A DNA stretch of 64,000 bases, taken from positions 1 through 64,000 of the forward strand of contig NZ_SMYZ01000003.1 of NCBI RefSeq assembly GCF_004919685.1, read 5' to 3'. A model generated the notes under the pieces. That model had not been told where the DNA came from and made no database searches. It saw only the letters and a list, made by a program, of their open reading frames with translations. The position numbers were made by a program, and so were the translations under genes. The first letter of the stretch is position 1; each line of letters opens with the position of its first letter. The stretch comes from Mesorhizobium norvegicum (lineage in GTDB: Bacteria > Pseudomonadota > Alphaproteobacteria > Rhizobiales > Rhizobiaceae). Below are positions 7,833 through 15,856 of this stretch, in pieces.

Positions 7833-9536
7833 ATGTCAACACGGATCAGGGAAAGCCGGGGCCAGGAAATGGCCCTGACGACGGCGGTAGCCATCGTCAT
7901 CGTCCTGCTGTCCCTGCTGCCGATGCTGCGTCTCATCAAGGAGATCGTGGCACCTGGTGGCACGCTGTCGACTGTCGCGATAAAGGCGGGGCTCGCCAGT
8001 CCGGCGACTTGGGTCGCGACCTGGCACACGTTGGTCGTCGGCATCGGCGGCACCCTGCTTGCGGTGCTGTCGGGAACGCTGGTGGCCGTCCTCATCACGC
8101 TGACCGACATACGCGGCCGCAGCGCTCTGGTGCTCTGCTATGTCATGCCATTGATGATCGCGCCGCAGGTGACGGCGCTGGCCTGGCTGCAATTGTTCGG
8201 CCCGGCAAGTCCGTTCCTCAAGCTGTTTGGCGCGGCACCGCCGCTCGGCACCAAAAACCCGCTCTACTCCACATCGGGCATCATCCTGTTGCTCGGCGTG
8301 CAGTATGGCCCGCTGGTCTTCCTGCTGGTGCGTGCCGGCCTGCGCAAATTGCCGCGCGAACTGGTCGAAGCGTCGCGGGCGGGCGGCGCCGGCTGGTTTA
8401 CCGTGCTGGTCACCATCGTGTTGCCTTTGATGACGCCGTCGATCATGGCGGCCGCCGCACTCGCCTTCGTCTCTTGCGTCGGCAATTTCGGCATCCCTGC
8501 CTTTCTCGGCATTCCCGCCAACTATCTCGTCCTGCCGACGCTGATCTATCAGCGGCTGGCCGGCGGCGGCCCCGCCGTGCTCGGCGAAACCGCGTTCCTG
8601 TCGGTGCTGATCGGCGTCATCGCCATGGCTGGCATCCTTGCCCAGGAGGTCATGAGCCGTCGCCGGGACTATCGCATCAGCTCCACATCGCTGGCGGCCG
8701 AGCCCTACGAGCTCGGCCGCTGGCGGCCCGCCGTCCACGCGGGCATGTGGCTGCTGATCGTGGTCGTGCTGGTCCTGCCGCTGTTCGGGCTGGTGCTGAC
8801 ATCGCTGGTGCCGGGCTACGGCATTGCGCTCACGGCCAAGACGGTGACGCTCGACAATTATCGCTTCGTGCTGTTCGAGCATGACGCGGCCAGCCGCGCC
8901 TTCTTCAACAGCTTCTGGCTGTCGATCGCGGCCGCCTTCTTCGCGGTCCTGGTCGCCGTGCCGATCGGCTATCTGATCGCCTGGGGCAAGCAGCGCTGGG
9001 TGCGGCTGCTCAATCTGTCGGTCGAACTGCCCTATGCCTTGCCCGGCGTGGTGCTGGCGATCGCCTCGCTGCTGCTGTTCCTGCGGCCGATCCCGCTGAC
9101 CGGCATCCAGCTCTACAACACCGTTTGGATCATCCTCTACGCCTATCTCGCCCGCTTCCTGGTGCTGGCGCTGCGGCCAACCATCAGCGGCTATCACCAG
9201 ATCGACCGGGCGCTGGAGGAAGCAGCGCAAGTGGCGGGCGCCGGGCTGTTCACGCGCATGCGCACGATCATCTTCCCGCTCCTCGCACCGGCGGCGATCG
9301 CCGGCGGCCTGCTGATCTTCATGACGGCGCTCAGCGAGCTCACTGTCTCGGCGCTGCTGTGGTCTTCGGGGTCGGAAACGATCGGCGTGGTGATGTTCTC
9401 CTTCGAGCAGGGCGGCGATTCCAACTATGCGGCGGCGATGTCCGTCATCACGGTCGCGGTCACCTTCGTGCTGATGCTGGTGACCAATCTGCTTGCCCCC
9501 TACCTACCCAGCGGAGTGCTGCCTTGGCGCGATTGA
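7833..9536 (+). CDS. ABC transporter permease, fused double-domain (AfuB/FbpB/PhnV-like)
   Basis: The 567-residue membrane protein has two homologous permease halves, each of about six membrane segments, consistent with FbpB/AfuB-type permeases that work as a single chain. The EAA-type loops are visible in each half (RELVEASRAGGAGW near residue 177 and IDRALEEAAQVAGAG near residue 458). It follows the binding protein by 91 bp and overlaps the ATPase gene by 13 bp. Confidence 0.9.
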   Translation: MSTRIRESRGQEMALTTAVAIVIVLLSLLPMLRLIKEIVAPGGTLSTVAIKAGLASPATWVATWHTLVVGIGGTLLAVLSGTLVAVLITLTDIRGRSALVLCYVMPLMIAPQVTALAWLQLFGPASPFLKLFGAAPPLGTKNPLYSTSGIILLLGVQYGPLVFLLVRAGLRKLPRELVEASRAGGAGWFTVLVTIVLPLMTPSIMAAAALAFVSCVGNFGIPAFLGIPANYLVLPTLIYQRLAGGGPAVLGETAFLSVLIGVIAMAGILAQEVMSRRRDYRISSTSLAAEPYELGRWRPAVHAGMWLLIVVVLVLPLFGLVLTSLVPGYGIALTAKTVTLDNYRFVLFEHDAASRAFFNSFWLSIAAAFFAVLVAVPIGYLIAWGKQRWVRLLNLSVELPYALPGVVLAIASLLLFLRPIPLTGIQLYNTVWIILYAYLARFLVLALRPTISGYHQIDRALEEAAQVAGAGLFTRMRTIIFPLLAPAAIAGGLLIFMTALSELTVSALLWSSGSETIGVVMFSFEQGGDSNYAAAMSVITVAVTFVLMLVTNLLAPYLPSGVLPWRD

Positions 9537-10603
9537 GCCTGGACAATGTGACCAAGAGCTTCGCCAACTTCGATGCGGTGAACGATGTGTCGATCGACGT
9601 CGGCGACGGCGAGTTCCTGGCGGTGCTCGGCCCCTCCGGCTGCGGCAAGACGACGTTGCTGCGGCTGGTCGCGGGATTCGAGAAAGTAACTTCAGGCGAA
9701 ATCCGCATCGGCAGCGAGGTCGTGTCGGGCAGGGGCGGCAGCGTCGCGCCGGAAAAGCGGCGCGTCGGCATTGTCTTCCAGAATTATGCGCTGTGGCCGC
9801 ACATGACGGTGGCCGAGAACATCGGCTATTCGCTGAAAGTGGCGAAGCTGAACAAGGCGGTCGCGCGCCAGAAGGTCGAAGACGCGTTGGCGCTGGTCAA
9901 TCTGCAAGGGCTGGGCGACCGCAGGCCGGCCAACCTTTCCGGCGGCCAGCGCCAGCGCGTGGCGCTGGCGCGCTGCCTTGTCGCCGCACCCTCGCTGGTG
10001 CTGTTCGACGAGCCGCTCGCCAATCTCGACGTGCATCTGAGGGCCTCGATGGAGGACGAGTTCGCGTCCTTCCACAAACGCACCGGCACGACCATCGTCT
10101 ACATCACCCATGATCAGGCCGAGGCGATGGCGCTGGCCGATCGGATCGCGGTGATGGACGGTGGGCGCCTCGCCCAGCTGGCGACGCCGCGCGAACTCTA
10201 TCATGAGCCGGCAAATGAAATGGTCGCTTCCTTCATTTCGCAAGGCATTTTGCTGCCCGCCGATGTGCTGAGCGCGGAGCAGGCAGGCCAGTGCAAGGTT
10301 CGAGTTCTCGGCGCTGAACTGGTTGTGCGCTGCCGACCCGGCGAGCGGCCGCGAACTGGGGCAAAGATCTGCTGCCGGTCTGCGGATCTCGACGTGTCGC
10401 CGGATGGCCCCGGCTTCGACGGGCTGGTCAAGCGGGTGATCTATCAAGGCGGCTCGGCGCGTATCGAATTCACGCCTTCGACCAGTCCCGACCTCACCTT
10501 GCATTTCGAACAGCCCGACCCTGTCGTGCTGGAGAGCGGAGCCCAGGCGCGTCTGCGGATACGATCCGGCTGGCTGATCCCGGCGGCGGGGGCAGTAGCG
10601 TGA
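9524..10603 (+). CDS. ABC transporter ATP-binding protein (AfuC/PotA-like)
   Basis: The 359-residue ATPase has Walker A GPSGCGKTT (36-44), signature LSGGQRQR, Walker B LVLFDEP and a C-terminal TOBE-like domain. I chose TTG at 9524, overlapping the permease end, because the protein then begins at the normal family position and a GGAG site (9513-9516) is suitably placed; a longer upstream reading frame is not family-like. It energises the importer at 6755-9536. Confidence 0.88.
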   Translation: MARLSLDNVTKSFANFDAVNDVSIDVGDGEFLAVLGPSGCGKTTLLRLVAGFEKVTSGEIRIGSEVVSGRGGSVAPEKRRVGIVFQNYALWPHMTVAENIGYSLKVAKLNKAVARQKVEDALALVNLQGLGDRRPANLSGGQRQRVALARCLVAAPSLVLFDEPLANLDVHLRASMEDEFASFHKRTGTTIVYITHDQAEAMALADRIAVMDGGRLAQLATPRELYHEPANEMVASFISQGILLPADVLSAEQAGQCKVRVLGAELVVRCRPGERPRTGAKICCRSADLDVSPDGPGFDGLVKRVIYQGGSARIEFTPSTSPDLTLHFEQPDPVVLESGAQARLRIRSGWLIPAAGAVA

Positions 10604-11769
10604 TGATGCTCGACCTGTTCGGCGGCTTTGGCGAAAAGGGCCGCACCAGTCTTGCCGTCAGCAGCGGCAACGATCGCATCCTGCTCGACATCGGCATCAA
10701 GGTCGGCGCCTCTGGGGCGGACTACTATCCGGCGCTGAACGGGTCGATCGCCGACATTGACGCGCTGTTCGTCTCGCATGCCCATGAGGATCATGTCGGC
10801 GCGCTGAGCTGGCTGTTGTCGCGCGGCTATGGCGGCCCGATTTTCATGACGGCCGAGACCCGCGATGAGGCGCCGGCGACGCTTGCCGGCTATGCCGATC
10901 CCCGGGATCTCAGGCAATTTCCCTTTCCGGAAGATCGCATCACGCTTTTCGAGCCCGGCGACACGCTGACGAGCGGCAATCTCGCGATCCGGACGGGACG
11001 GTCGGGGCATGTGGTGGGCGGTGTGTGGTTTGCCGTCGACGATGGCGAGAGCCGCGTCGCCTATTCGGCCGATGTGGTGCCGGACAGCAATGTGTTCGTG
11101 ATGGACACGATCCCGCGCTGCGACCTGCTTGTCCTCGATGCCTCCTATGGCGCCGATTCGGTGCCGGGGACGGCGCGCGCGCGCCAAATCTCGGAGTGGG
11201 TAGCGAGCCATTCAGACGGATGTCTTTTGCCGACGCCGCTCTCGGGGCGGTCGCTGGAGCTGATCGCGGCCTTGCCGGGGCCGTTTGCCATCCACGCCGG
11301 CATGCGCGATTCTCTCAACGCGCAAATCTCAGCCGCCGCATCCTTGTTGCCAGGTGTTTCAGAGCTCTTGCTTGCCCGCCTGCAAGGCGCAGCCGACTGG
11401 ACCGATGCTGATCCCCTGCCTTCAATGCCGTTGCTTGCCGATGATGGCATGGGTGAGGCCGGCCCGTCGTCGCGGCTGCTGCCGCGTGCCGACCAGGCTG
11501 GTTTTCCGGTGCTGCTCACCGGGCATCTGCCGTCAGGCTCGGCTGGCGATCTGTTGCACAAGGCCGGCCGCGCGGACTGGGTGCGCATGCCGACCCATCC
11601 GACGCTGTCGGGCAATGTCGACATCTGGGAGAAGGCCGGGCGTCCCGCGGCACTCGGTCACTCCTGCGCCGCCGAACTTCTCGGCGATCTGCAAAGCCGC
11701 ATCCCGTCGCTGCGCACGCAATGCCGCACTGGCCAGCGCATCGCGGTGCCGGAGGCAAGAAAACGATGA
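10603..11769 (+). CDS. metallo-beta-lactamase-fold hydrolase
   Basis: The protein of about 388 residues has the metal-binding motif HAHEDH (His59, His61, Asp63, His64) typical of MBL-fold hydrolases. Later metal ligands are plausible at SGHVVGG and SADVVPD. The N-terminal part resembles the beta-CASP/RNase J superfamily, but it is too short and lacks a recognisable KH-like tail, so I do not call it a nuclease. The start shares a base with the ATPase stop and the stop overlaps surE, so it is translationally coupled to both. A phosphodiesterase or lactonase acting on the imported compound is a reasonable guess. Confidence 0.7.
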   Translation: MMLDLFGGFGEKGRTSLAVSSGNDRILLDIGIKVGASGADYYPALNGSIADIDALFVSHAHEDHVGALSWLLSRGYGGPIFMTAETRDEAPATLAGYADPRDLRQFPFPEDRITLFEPGDTLTSGNLAIRTGRSGHVVGGVWFAVDDGESRVAYSADVVPDSNVFVMDTIPRCDLLVLDASYGADSVPGTARARQISEWVASHSDGCLLPTPLSGRSLELIAALPGPFAIHAGMRDSLNAQISAAASLLPGVSELLLARLQGAADWTDADPLPSMPLLADDGMGEAGPSSRLLPRADQAGFPVLLTGHLPSGSAGDLLHKAGRADWVRMPTHPTLSGNVDIWEKAGRPAALGHSCAAELLGDLQSRIPSLRTQCRTGQRIAVPEARKR

Positions 11770-12524
11770 GAATTCTGATCTGCAACGATGACGGCATCGA
11801 AGCGCCGGGGCTTGCCCGTCTCGTCAAGGCTGCCGGCGGGTTGAGCGACGATGTCTGGGTGGTCGCGCCTGATGGCAAGCGCACCGCCACCGGATCGTCC
11901 TTGACGATCGCAAGGCCCTTGACCATGCAGCGCGTCAGGCCGGGCTGGTATTCCTGTTCCGGCACGCCGGCCGATTGCGTGGTGAGCGCGATGACTTGGC
12001 TGTTTGCCGATGCAGAGAAACCGGACCTGGTGCTGTCGGGCGTTAATGACGGCCGCAACGTCGCCGAGGATCTTGCCTATTCCGGCACACTCGGCATTGC
12101 GCGGGAGGCGACCTTCTGGGGCGTGCCGGCGATCGGTTTTTCGCGTGTGAAGAATCCTGACTTCACCGATGGCGACGACCAATGGCTTGGCGAGCTGATA
12201 GCCTCGCTGTGGCAATCGTGCACCGACTGGGCGACGGAGGGCCATTGGCTGAGCGTCAACCTGCCGACCGCGCTGCCAGCCGAAATCCGCCAGCCACGCA
12301 TTGGCCGCGACAAGATCGCCCGCAAGGCCGAGATCGTGGAAAGCGATGGCGATCGCACTGTCATCACCGTGCCGCGCGGGCGCGCTCATGCGAGTGAACC
12401 AGGTGACGAAAACGCGGCGATCGATGCCGGCTTCGTCAGCATCAATCGGCTGAACTGGTTCGGTGAAACGCGGCTGGACGAACGGTTTCTGGATGGGATC
12501 CAGCGTCAGCGGCAGATTGGCTGA
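11766..12524 (+). CDS. surE: 5'/3'-nucleotidase SurE-family phosphatase
   Basis: The 252-residue protein begins MRILICNDDG, with the SurE metal-binding Asp pair at 8-9, and continues with SGTPADCV and the SGVNDGRN segment. SurE enzymes are metal-dependent phosphatases acting on nucleotides and other phosphomonoesters. The usual alphaproteobacterial surE lies beside pcm or serS; here it is instead the last gene of an importer operon, overlapping the MBL gene by ATGA. That suggests a paralogue recruited to dephosphorylate an imported substrate. Whether a housekeeping surE exists elsewhere cannot be seen. Confidence 0.85.
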   Translation: MRILICNDDGIEAPGLARLVKAAGGLSDDVWVVAPDGKRTATGSSLTIARPLTMQRVRPGWYSCSGTPADCVVSAMTWLFADAEKPDLVLSGVNDGRNVAEDLAYSGTLGIAREATFWGVPAIGFSRVKNPDFTDGDDQWLGELIASLWQSCTDWATEGHWLSVNLPTALPAEIRQPRIGRDKIARKAEIVESDGDRTVITVPRGRAHASEPGDENAAIDAGFVSINRLNWFGETRLDERFLDGIQRQRQIG

Positions 12525-12696
12525 TTCCCAGGTCTGATGGACTCGGATCGTGGGCAGCCGCTCGTTGAGTCGCGCCAACGCTTCGGTGGCGCAGCTCTGC
12601 GTGGGTCATCCAGATCACCAACCTGTCAGCGGCTAAACTGCGCCAATCCGGTGCTTATGCTTGAAGCCGCCGCTATTTCATTCCACATCGGTCAGG

Positions 12697-13749
12697 ATGA
12701 AGGGCGAGACAGGAGAACGGCGTCGGAATCTGTTGTGGGGCATCCCCGCATCGCTGATCCTGCATGCGCTTGTCGCGGCGCTCCTGGTCTATGGCCTGCC
12801 GGTGCCTCCTCAACAGCCGCAGGAGGAGCAGCCGGTCAATGTCGCGCTTGTGCCTCCGCCCGAGCAGCCGAAACCCAAACCTGCTCCCGTGCCGCCCCCT
12901 AAGCCGCCGGAACCGAAAGTCGAAAAACCATCTCCGCCGGAAAAGCAGGTGAGCAAGCCCCCGTCAGTCGAGGTCCTGAAACCCGTTTTTCAGTTTGGCG
13001 ACAAGGATAGTGGCCCGAGGAAATCCCTGGATGGGGGCAGCGCCAAAGACGACTCGCCGTCGCCGGCCAAGGATGATGTTTCGAAGCCGCCTGTCGTGCC
13101 GAAGCCTGCAGAGAACAAATCGGCCGAGCCCACACAGGATGCGGAGAAGCAGGAAACTCCGACTCAGGAGATGGACAAACAGCAGGCAGACAAACAGCAG
13201 CCGGAAGCGTCACCAACGCCATTGGCTGCCGGCGAAGGTGAGATCGAGCTTCCCGCGTCGGCAGAAGCGCCGAAGCCCAAACCCGCAAGTACGCCGAAAC
13301 CCAGCCCTTCAAAGGTCTCGAAATCCGGAAGCGGGGGTGCCGGGAAGCCAAGCCCAAAGGACGTGGCCGTTGCTAAGTCGCGGACTTATTCCGGCCTTCC
13401 GGGTGTTCACAGACTCTATTCGCAAGGCGCGACCGGCGATGCGTTGGCCACGACTTCGATGGACGGTGTGCCTCGCGGCAAGCGGGCTGCCCAACTTTGC
13501 GCCAGTGCGTTGCAGCAGCAATTGCTGGACGCCTCCTATTTCCCCGAGTTGATCCCAAGTGTTCCGCTTAGGGCCGGGAATATCCTTGACGCTCCGGATG
13601 TCGCCTTCCGCACCACAACCACATGGTATCATTTGGGCTTCCGGTGCGAGGTCGACACCGATGCGACGAAGGTCTTGTCCTTCAATTTCCGTGTCGGGCC
13701 AGTGATTCCGCCCGACCAATGGGTCCGCCTTGGACTGCCTGTTCGATAA
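12697..13749 (+). CDS. DUF930 domain protein with TonB-like N-terminus
   Basis: The protein of about 350 residues has a short basic N-terminus, one membrane segment (LILHALVAALLVYGLPV), a long Pro/Lys/Glu-rich periplasmic stretch like TonB (KPKPAPVPPPKPPEPK), and a C-terminal DUF930 domain (about residues 245-350) with three Cys residues. The start is uncertain: ATG 12697, or TTG 12661 twelve codons upstream. No other Ton-system gene is nearby. Its function is unknown; the architecture suggests an inner-membrane protein reaching across the periplasm. Confidence 0.7.
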   Translation: MKGETGERRRNLLWGIPASLILHALVAALLVYGLPVPPQQPQEEQPVNVALVPPPEQPKPKPAPVPPPKPPEPKVEKPSPPEKQVSKPPSVEVLKPVFQFGDKDSGPRKSLDGGSAKDDSPSPAKDDVSKPPVVPKPAENKSAEPTQDAEKQETPTQEMDKQQADKQQPEASPTPLAAGEGEIELPASAEAPKPKPASTPKPSPSKVSKSGSGGAGKPSPKDVAVAKSRTYSGLPGVHRLYSQGATGDALATTSMDGVPRGKRAAQLCASALQQQLLDASYFPELIPSVPLRAGNILDAPDVAFRTTTTWYHLGFRCEVDTDATKVLSFNFRVGPVIPPDQWVRLGLPVR

Positions 13750-13753
13750 CAGC

Positions 13754-14458
13754 CTAGGCGGGGATACCGAGTCCAGCCAATTGCCGGCTAACTTCTAGCC
13801 AGTCAGCGCATACGAAATCGGCGCCGGCCGCCGTCAGCCGCGCGCCGTGCTCGCGATAGGTGTGACCTCCGCCTGTGTAACCGATCGCCGTCATGCCGGC
13901 GGCAGCCGCGCCCTGGATGCCGAAGGGCGAATCCTCGATGACGATGCAGTCGGCGGGGTTGGCGCCGATCTTGTCGGCTGCGAACAGGAAGATGTCGGGT
14001 GCGGGCTTGCCGTTCTTGACCATCGAGGAACTGTAGATCGCGTCGCCGAAAAATCCTGCCAATCCGGTCACGGCAAGGCTGTGGTTTATGCGCTCGACGG
14101 AGGATGACGAGGCAACGCAGCGGTCGCCCGCAAGCGTCTGCAGAAACGCCGTGATCCCGGGTGTCGGCTTCAATTCCTCGGAGAAAAGGATCTTGGTTTC
14201 GGCCCAGATGTCGCCATCCGCCGCCGCCGGAAACTGGTGGCCGGTCAAATCCCTGATCTTGGCGATAATATCGGACTGCTTCATGCCGATGCATTGGGCG
14301 ATGATGCTGGTGTTGACGCCGGACATGCCGTGCTTTTCATAGACGCGCTCATAGGCCCGTGCGGCCAGCGGCTCGCTGTCGACAAGAACGCCGTCGCAAT
14401 CGAAAATGATAGGCCTTGCTCGCGCCACGCGCTTCTCCATCGAGTCGATTTCGCACAT
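13754..14458 (-). CDS. HAD-superfamily (subfamily IA) phosphatase, beta-phosphoglucomutase-like
   Basis: The protein of about 234 residues carries motif I DCDGVLVDSE, motif II SSSS, a motif III Lys in KNGKPAPD and motif IV EDSPFGIQGA. It is most like sugar-phosphate phosphatases and beta-phosphoglucomutases. I use ATG 14458; other starts lie 4 codons upstream (TTG) and 6 codons downstream. It ends 4 bp from the convergent DUF930 gene. It lies upstream of the glucitol-type PTS operon in the opposite direction, making a hexitol-phosphate a possible substrate (inference). Confidence 0.82.
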   Translation of the reverse strand: MCEIDSMEKRVARARPIIFDCDGVLVDSEPLAARAYERVYEKHGMSGVNTSIIAQCIGMKQSDIIAKIRDLTGHQFPAAADGDIWAETKILFSEELKPTPGITAFLQTLAGDRCVASSSSVERINHSLAVTGLAGFFGDAIYSSSMVKNGKPAPDIFLFAADKIGANPADCIVIEDSPFGIQGAAAAGMTAIGYTGGGHTYREHGARLTAAGADFVCADWLEVSRQLAGLGIPA

Positions 14459-14521
14459 CGCTATCGGCAAAAAGTCAAATGTTCAATAGCGCGGGTGTTT
14501 TGGAGCGCAAAACCGGCGGGC

Positions 14522-15163
14522 TCAAAGCTGGCGCAGCGCATCGCTCGCGCGTGTGGATCCGAGCGCCCGCTGCATGGCTTGCCGGGACTGTGCGCGATCC
14601 GGCGTGATCCAGTTCGGTTCGGCGCCGAGGAAGCGGTCGAGGAAGGCCACCGCATAGGCCGGCATCTCGGTCACATTCTCGCGATAGGACCACCATGTGC
14701 GCAGGTCGTCGGCGCATTTGTCGATGCTCGGTGCCGTGCCGAATTCCTGCTCGTGGATCGCCGAAATCACCGAGACGCAGTAGTTGGTGTAGAGGAAACC
14801 CTCCGGCCAGAAGCGGACGATTTCCAGCGTGCCGGCGTTTGTTTCCGTCTCGATCAGCTGCGTGAGGCCGGAGATTTCCCTGGCCGGCGCCTGTTTGATC
14901 AGCTCGCGCAACACAAGGCCAGCGGCAAAGACGATGAAGTCAGCGCGATCGATCGCGGCGAAGCGCTTCTGCGCCTCCATGATCTCGACCCAGTCGAGAA
15001 AGGCCCTGGTGAGCTTGGCCTCATCGATCTCGAAGCGCACGCCGAACGTGTCCGAGACCACCTTGGCGCTGCCGCGAAAGGTGGCGCGGAACCAGCGCAA
15101 CTGCCGCAACCGATGGCGAAGGTCGGGCATCAAGGCCAGTTCGTCCCTGAAGGGCAGATCCAT
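14522..15163 (-). CDS. hypothetical protein, 213 residues
   Basis: I do not recognise the family. I took the start at ATG 15163 (MDLPFRDEL); the open frame extends farther upstream but not convincingly. It appears soluble, mostly helical, rich in Trp, Phe and Arg, with no signal peptide. It is transcribed divergently from the GutM/PTS operon, followed 63 bp later by the HAD phosphatase in the same direction, so it may share the PTS control region. Confidence 0.6.
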   Translation of the reverse strand: MDLPFRDELALMPDLRHRLRQLRWFRATFRGSAKVVSDTFGVRFEIDEAKLTRAFLDWVEIMEAQKRFAAIDRADFIVFAAGLVLRELIKQAPAREISGLTQLIETETNAGTLEIVRFWPEGFLYTNYCVSVISAIHEQEFGTAPSIDKCADDLRTWWSYRENVTEMPAYAVAFLDRFLGAEPNWITPDRAQSRQAMQRALGSTRASDALRQL

Positions 15164-15253
15164 ATTCCTCGTATCCTGTTTCCCGGTCAGGCTAGCACAA
15201 TGGCGCCGCCGCCGAAATCTGTCAGCGTCCCTGTGGATGATGGCAGCTGAGGC

Positions 15254-15273
15254 CAATATCATACATATTGACA
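15254..15273 (+). promoter_or_regulatory. putative operator/-35 region of the glucitol PTS operon
   Basis: A perfect inverted repeat, CAATAT (15254-15259) and ATATTG (15265-15270), overlaps a TTGACA -35 box (15268-15273), about 90 bp upstream of gutM in a short AT-rich stretch. The -10 box is not obvious. Both divergent genes could be controlled from here. The SorC regulator at 21166-22176 or GutM are the candidate factors. Confidence 0.4.
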
Positions 15274-15358
15274 TTCTCGGAAACAAATGTTCTCACTTTG
15301 CTGTTGTCACGCGCCGGTCCAAGGTGCGGTTCAACTGAGGCTTCGGGAGGAGAACCGA

Positions 15359-15796
15359 ATGGCGATTTGGCAGTGGGGACTGCTTCTGCTGGTTATCGTG
15401 TGGGCGTTGCAGTCGCTCGGCGTCTGGCTGCAGATGCGGCACTATTCGGATGTCTTCAGGGGCGTCACCGACCAGTACAAGGATGGCTTCGTCGGAGCCG
15501 GCAATTTTCGCGGTCGATTGGCCAAGGGCACCATCGCGCTCGTCGTGGTGACACCCGATCTGGTCGTGCGCCGCCTGATGGTGATGAGCGGCCGTTCCGT
15601 GTTCACCAAATTCAAAAGACATGAAGAGTTCGAGGGCGTTCCCCTCGATCGACTCCGGTCCAACCCTGCAATCATGGGGGAGGGGGAACCCGGTGTGGCC
15701 GAGGCCGTGAAGCGGGCGATCGAACAGATCGACAGAACACGGTCGGAGCCGGGGAAGAAGCCGGGTCTGTCCGGCTTGAACATAGCAAGGGCCTAG
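15359..15796 (+). CDS. gutM: GutM-like glucitol operon regulator
   Basis: The 145-residue protein has an N-terminal hydrophobic segment (WGLLLLVIVWALQSLGVWL) followed by a small soluble domain with the GutM pattern (GxxxGRLAKGTIALVVV). In enterics GutM (SrlM) activates the glucitol operon. The start ATG 15359 follows GGAGGAG. It is the first gene of the PTS operon, 60 bp before the IIC gene. Confidence 0.75.
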   Translation: MAIWQWGLLLLVIVWALQSLGVWLQMRHYSDVFRGVTDQYKDGFVGAGNFRGRLAKGTIALVVVTPDLVVRRLMVMSGRSVFTKFKRHEEFEGVPLDRLRSNPAIMGEGEPGVAEAVKRAIEQIDRTRSEPGKKPGLSGLNIARA

Positions 15797-15856
15797 AGGA
15801 CGAGAGGACGCCGCGCACCGACTGGGATTAACCGGCGGGCGGCATAAGGAGGAGAA

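Noticed and set aside
7836..9230. 464-codon open frame on the minus strand opposite the ABC permease
   Set aside because: Composition is Arg/His/Gln/Asp-rich, as expected of an antisense shadow in GC-rich coding DNA; the plus strand encodes a clear permease.
6755..10603. Ferric iron uptake system (FbpABC)
   Set aside because: The family does include iron transporters, but the operon has phosphatase and MBL genes and a sugar-type regulator and lacks any iron-related gene, so a phosphorylated organic ligand is favoured.
12537..12902. 121-codon frame between surE and the DUF930 gene
   Set aside because: It overlaps the start of the DUF930 gene in another frame and shows no recognisable protein features.
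14237..15250. 337-codon plus-strand open frame opposite the HAD and 213-residue genes
   Set aside because: Shadow composition, and it crosses two well-formed minus-strand genes.
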